Assembly: GCF_000412675.1 (NCBI RefSeq)
Contig: NC_021505.1
Coordinates: 3,962,501 to 4,026,500, forward strand
Direction of reading: 5' to 3'
From: Pseudomonas putida NBRC 14164
GTDB lineage: Bacteria > Pseudomonadota > Gammaproteobacteria > Pseudomonadales > Pseudomonadaceae
DNA length: 64,000 nt
Each line of letters starts with the position of its first letter. The first letter of the stretch is position 1. A program made the position numbers and the translations under genes. The notes beneath the pieces were generated by a model. The model had not been told where the DNA came from, searched no databases, and worked only from the letters and a program-made list of their open reading frames with translations. Of this stretch, positions 62,952 through 64,000 are shown one piece after another.

Positions 62952-64000
62952 ATGAACCTGAAATTTCGCCACAAGATCCTGCTCAGCGCCTGCGGCGTCG
63001 TGGTCCTGGCATTTGCCCTGTTCACGCTCTACAACGACTACCTGCAACGCAACACTATTCGCCAGAACATCGAAGCCTCGGTGCAGCAGTCCGGTGCACT
63101 GACCGCCAGCAGCGTGCAAAACTGGATGAGCGGGCGCATCCTGGTGCTGGAAAACCTGGCCCAGGACATCGGCCAGCAAGGTGCCGGCGATACCTTGGCC
63201 GGGCTGATCGAGCAGCCTTCCTACACGCGCAATTTCCTGTTCACCTACCTGGGCCAGGCCAACGGGGTGTTCACCCAGCGCCCGGACACCCAGATGCCTG
63301 CCGGTTACGACCCCCGCCAGCGCCCGTGGTATGGCGCCGCCGCCAACGCCGGGCAAACCGTGCTGACAGCCCCTTACCAGGGCGCCGTCGGTGGCCTGAT
63401 GGTGACCATCGCCACCCCGGTGAAGAGCAAGAACAATGGCGAACTGCTGGGTGTGGTCGGTGGTGACGTGACCCTCGACACCCTGGTCGAAATCATCAAC
63501 TCGGTGGATTTCGGTGGCATCGGCCATGCCTTCCTGGCCGACGCCAATGGCCAGGTGATTGTCAGCCCAGACAAAGACCAGGTGATGAAGAACCTCAAGG
63601 ACATCTACCCCGGCAGCAATCTGCGGGTTGCCGCTGGCATGCAGGATGTCACCCTGAACGGCCAGGACCGCATCATCTCCTTCGCCCCGGTGGCCGGGCT
63701 GCCGTCGGCGCAGTGGTACATCGGTCTGTCGATCGACAAAGACAAGGCTTACGCCGCGCTCAGCCAGTTCCGCACCTCGGCGATCATCGCCATGCTGATT
63801 GCCGTGGCGGCCATCGCCGGCCTGCTCGGCCTGCTGATCCCGGTGCTGATGAGCCCGCTCACCACCATGGGCCGCGCCATGCGCGACATCGCCGAGGGTG
63901 AAGGTGATCTTACCCGCCGCCTGACCGTGCAGAACAAGGACGAGTTCGGCGAGCTGGCCACCTCGTTCAACCGCTTTGTCGAGCGCATCCATGCCTCGAT
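62952..64000 (+). CDS. mcpA: Amino-acid chemoreceptor with dCache sensor (PctA/McpA type), C-terminus outside the window
   Basis: The frame is open from ATG 62952 to the window edge, 349 codons. Helix 1 (about 9-29), periplasmic dCache domain (about 35-275), helix 2 (about 278-300), then HAMP (about 300-345, with MRDIAEGEGDLTRRL). The amino-acid motif of dCache receptors is complete: Y119, R124, W126, Y127, Y142 and D172, with spacing nearly identical to PctA of P. aeruginosa. It should bind free amino acids through their ammonium and carboxylate groups. The signalling domain lies beyond the window. A FliA-type promoter is present upstream. Confidence 0.92.
   Translation, partial: MNLKFRHKILLSACGVVVLAFALFTLYNDYLQRNTIRQNIEASVQQSGALTASSVQNWMSGRILVLENLAQDIGQQGAGDTLAGLIEQPSYTRNFLFTYLGQANGVFTQRPDTQMPAGYDPRQRPWYGAAANAGQTVLTAPYQGAVGGLMVTIATPVKSKNNGELLGVVGGDVTLDTLVEIINSVDFGGIGHAFLADANGQVIVSPDKDQVMKNLKDIYPGSNLRVAAGMQDVTLNGQDRIISFAPVAGLPSAQWYIGLSIDKDKAYAALSQFRTSAIIAMLIAVAAIAGLLGLLIPVLMSPLTTMGRAMRDIAEGEGDLTRRLTVQNKDEFGELATSFNRFVERIHAS

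Overview
The window reads as chromosome of a Pseudomonas of the P. putida group. The GC content is high, and the gene set and gene order match what I recall of the P. putida KT2440 region around PP_2249 to PP_2339, in reverse orientation. That assignment comes from memory and was not searched. It is also supported by P. putida-type REP repeats (nine inverted pairs and one perfect palindrome), an 83-residue OprI lipoprotein and an Aer receptor next to a GGDEF/EAL protein. I see no prophage, insertion sequence, rRNA operon or CRISPR array. The first gene (prpD) and the last gene (an amino-acid chemoreceptor) run off the window.

Layout. 1-8134 (minus): methylcitrate cycle operon for propionate, gntR-prpB-prpC-acnD-prpF-prpD, with REP-type hairpins in four of its intergenic gaps. 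8441-11498 (plus): a three-gene envelope operon of secreted retropepsin-like protease, cysteine-free inactive transglutaminase fused to 7TM helices, and ATP-grasp ligase; this is the least understood system here. 11707-18318: pabB, cysH, cysB, a universal stress protein, a PanE-like reductase, DAHP synthase and a small GNAT protein. 18827-25377: oprI facing an L,D-transpeptidase, then tesA, an ABC exporter of the ybbA/ybbP type, and greB. 25534-33870: a 90-bp inverted repeat, DoxX, a lytic transglycosylase, tatD, a small-sensor chemoreceptor, a thioesterase, a CHAD protein with a lipoprotein, and a patatin.

33960-42437 (minus): a protein quality-control block, tig-clpP-clpX-lon-hupB-ppiD, with a candidate heat-shock promoter at lon. 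43194-43843: a HigBA-type toxin-antitoxin pair. 43917-44360: four tRNA genes (Arg-His-Leu-His) with a duplicated tRNA-His plus terminator unit and a strong promoter. 44631-45485: folD. 45672-53565: a six-gene ABC importer resembling the rhizobial glycerol transporter, divergent from an AcoR-type sigma-54 activator; the shared control region holds a near-consensus sigma-54 promoter and TGAACA repeats about 21 bp apart. 53659-56926: aer and a PAS-GGDEF-EAL protein. 57382-60129: a DctA-family carrier and two GntR regulators, preceded by a near-consensus sigma-54 element and two GGTnnnACC palindromes. 60342-64000: an orphan lipoprotein, a PACE efflux protein with a divergent LysR regulator, and a chemoreceptor with a complete amino-acid binding motif and a FliA-type promoter.

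How the genes work together. Propionyl-CoA is burned by the prp operon under its own GntR repressor. The quality-control block and oprI/L,D-transpeptidase maintain proteins and envelope. The two carbon-uptake systems (ABC importer and DctA) each sit beside dedicated regulators and sigma-54-like promoters, and the chemotaxis genes couple movement to energy state and amino acids.
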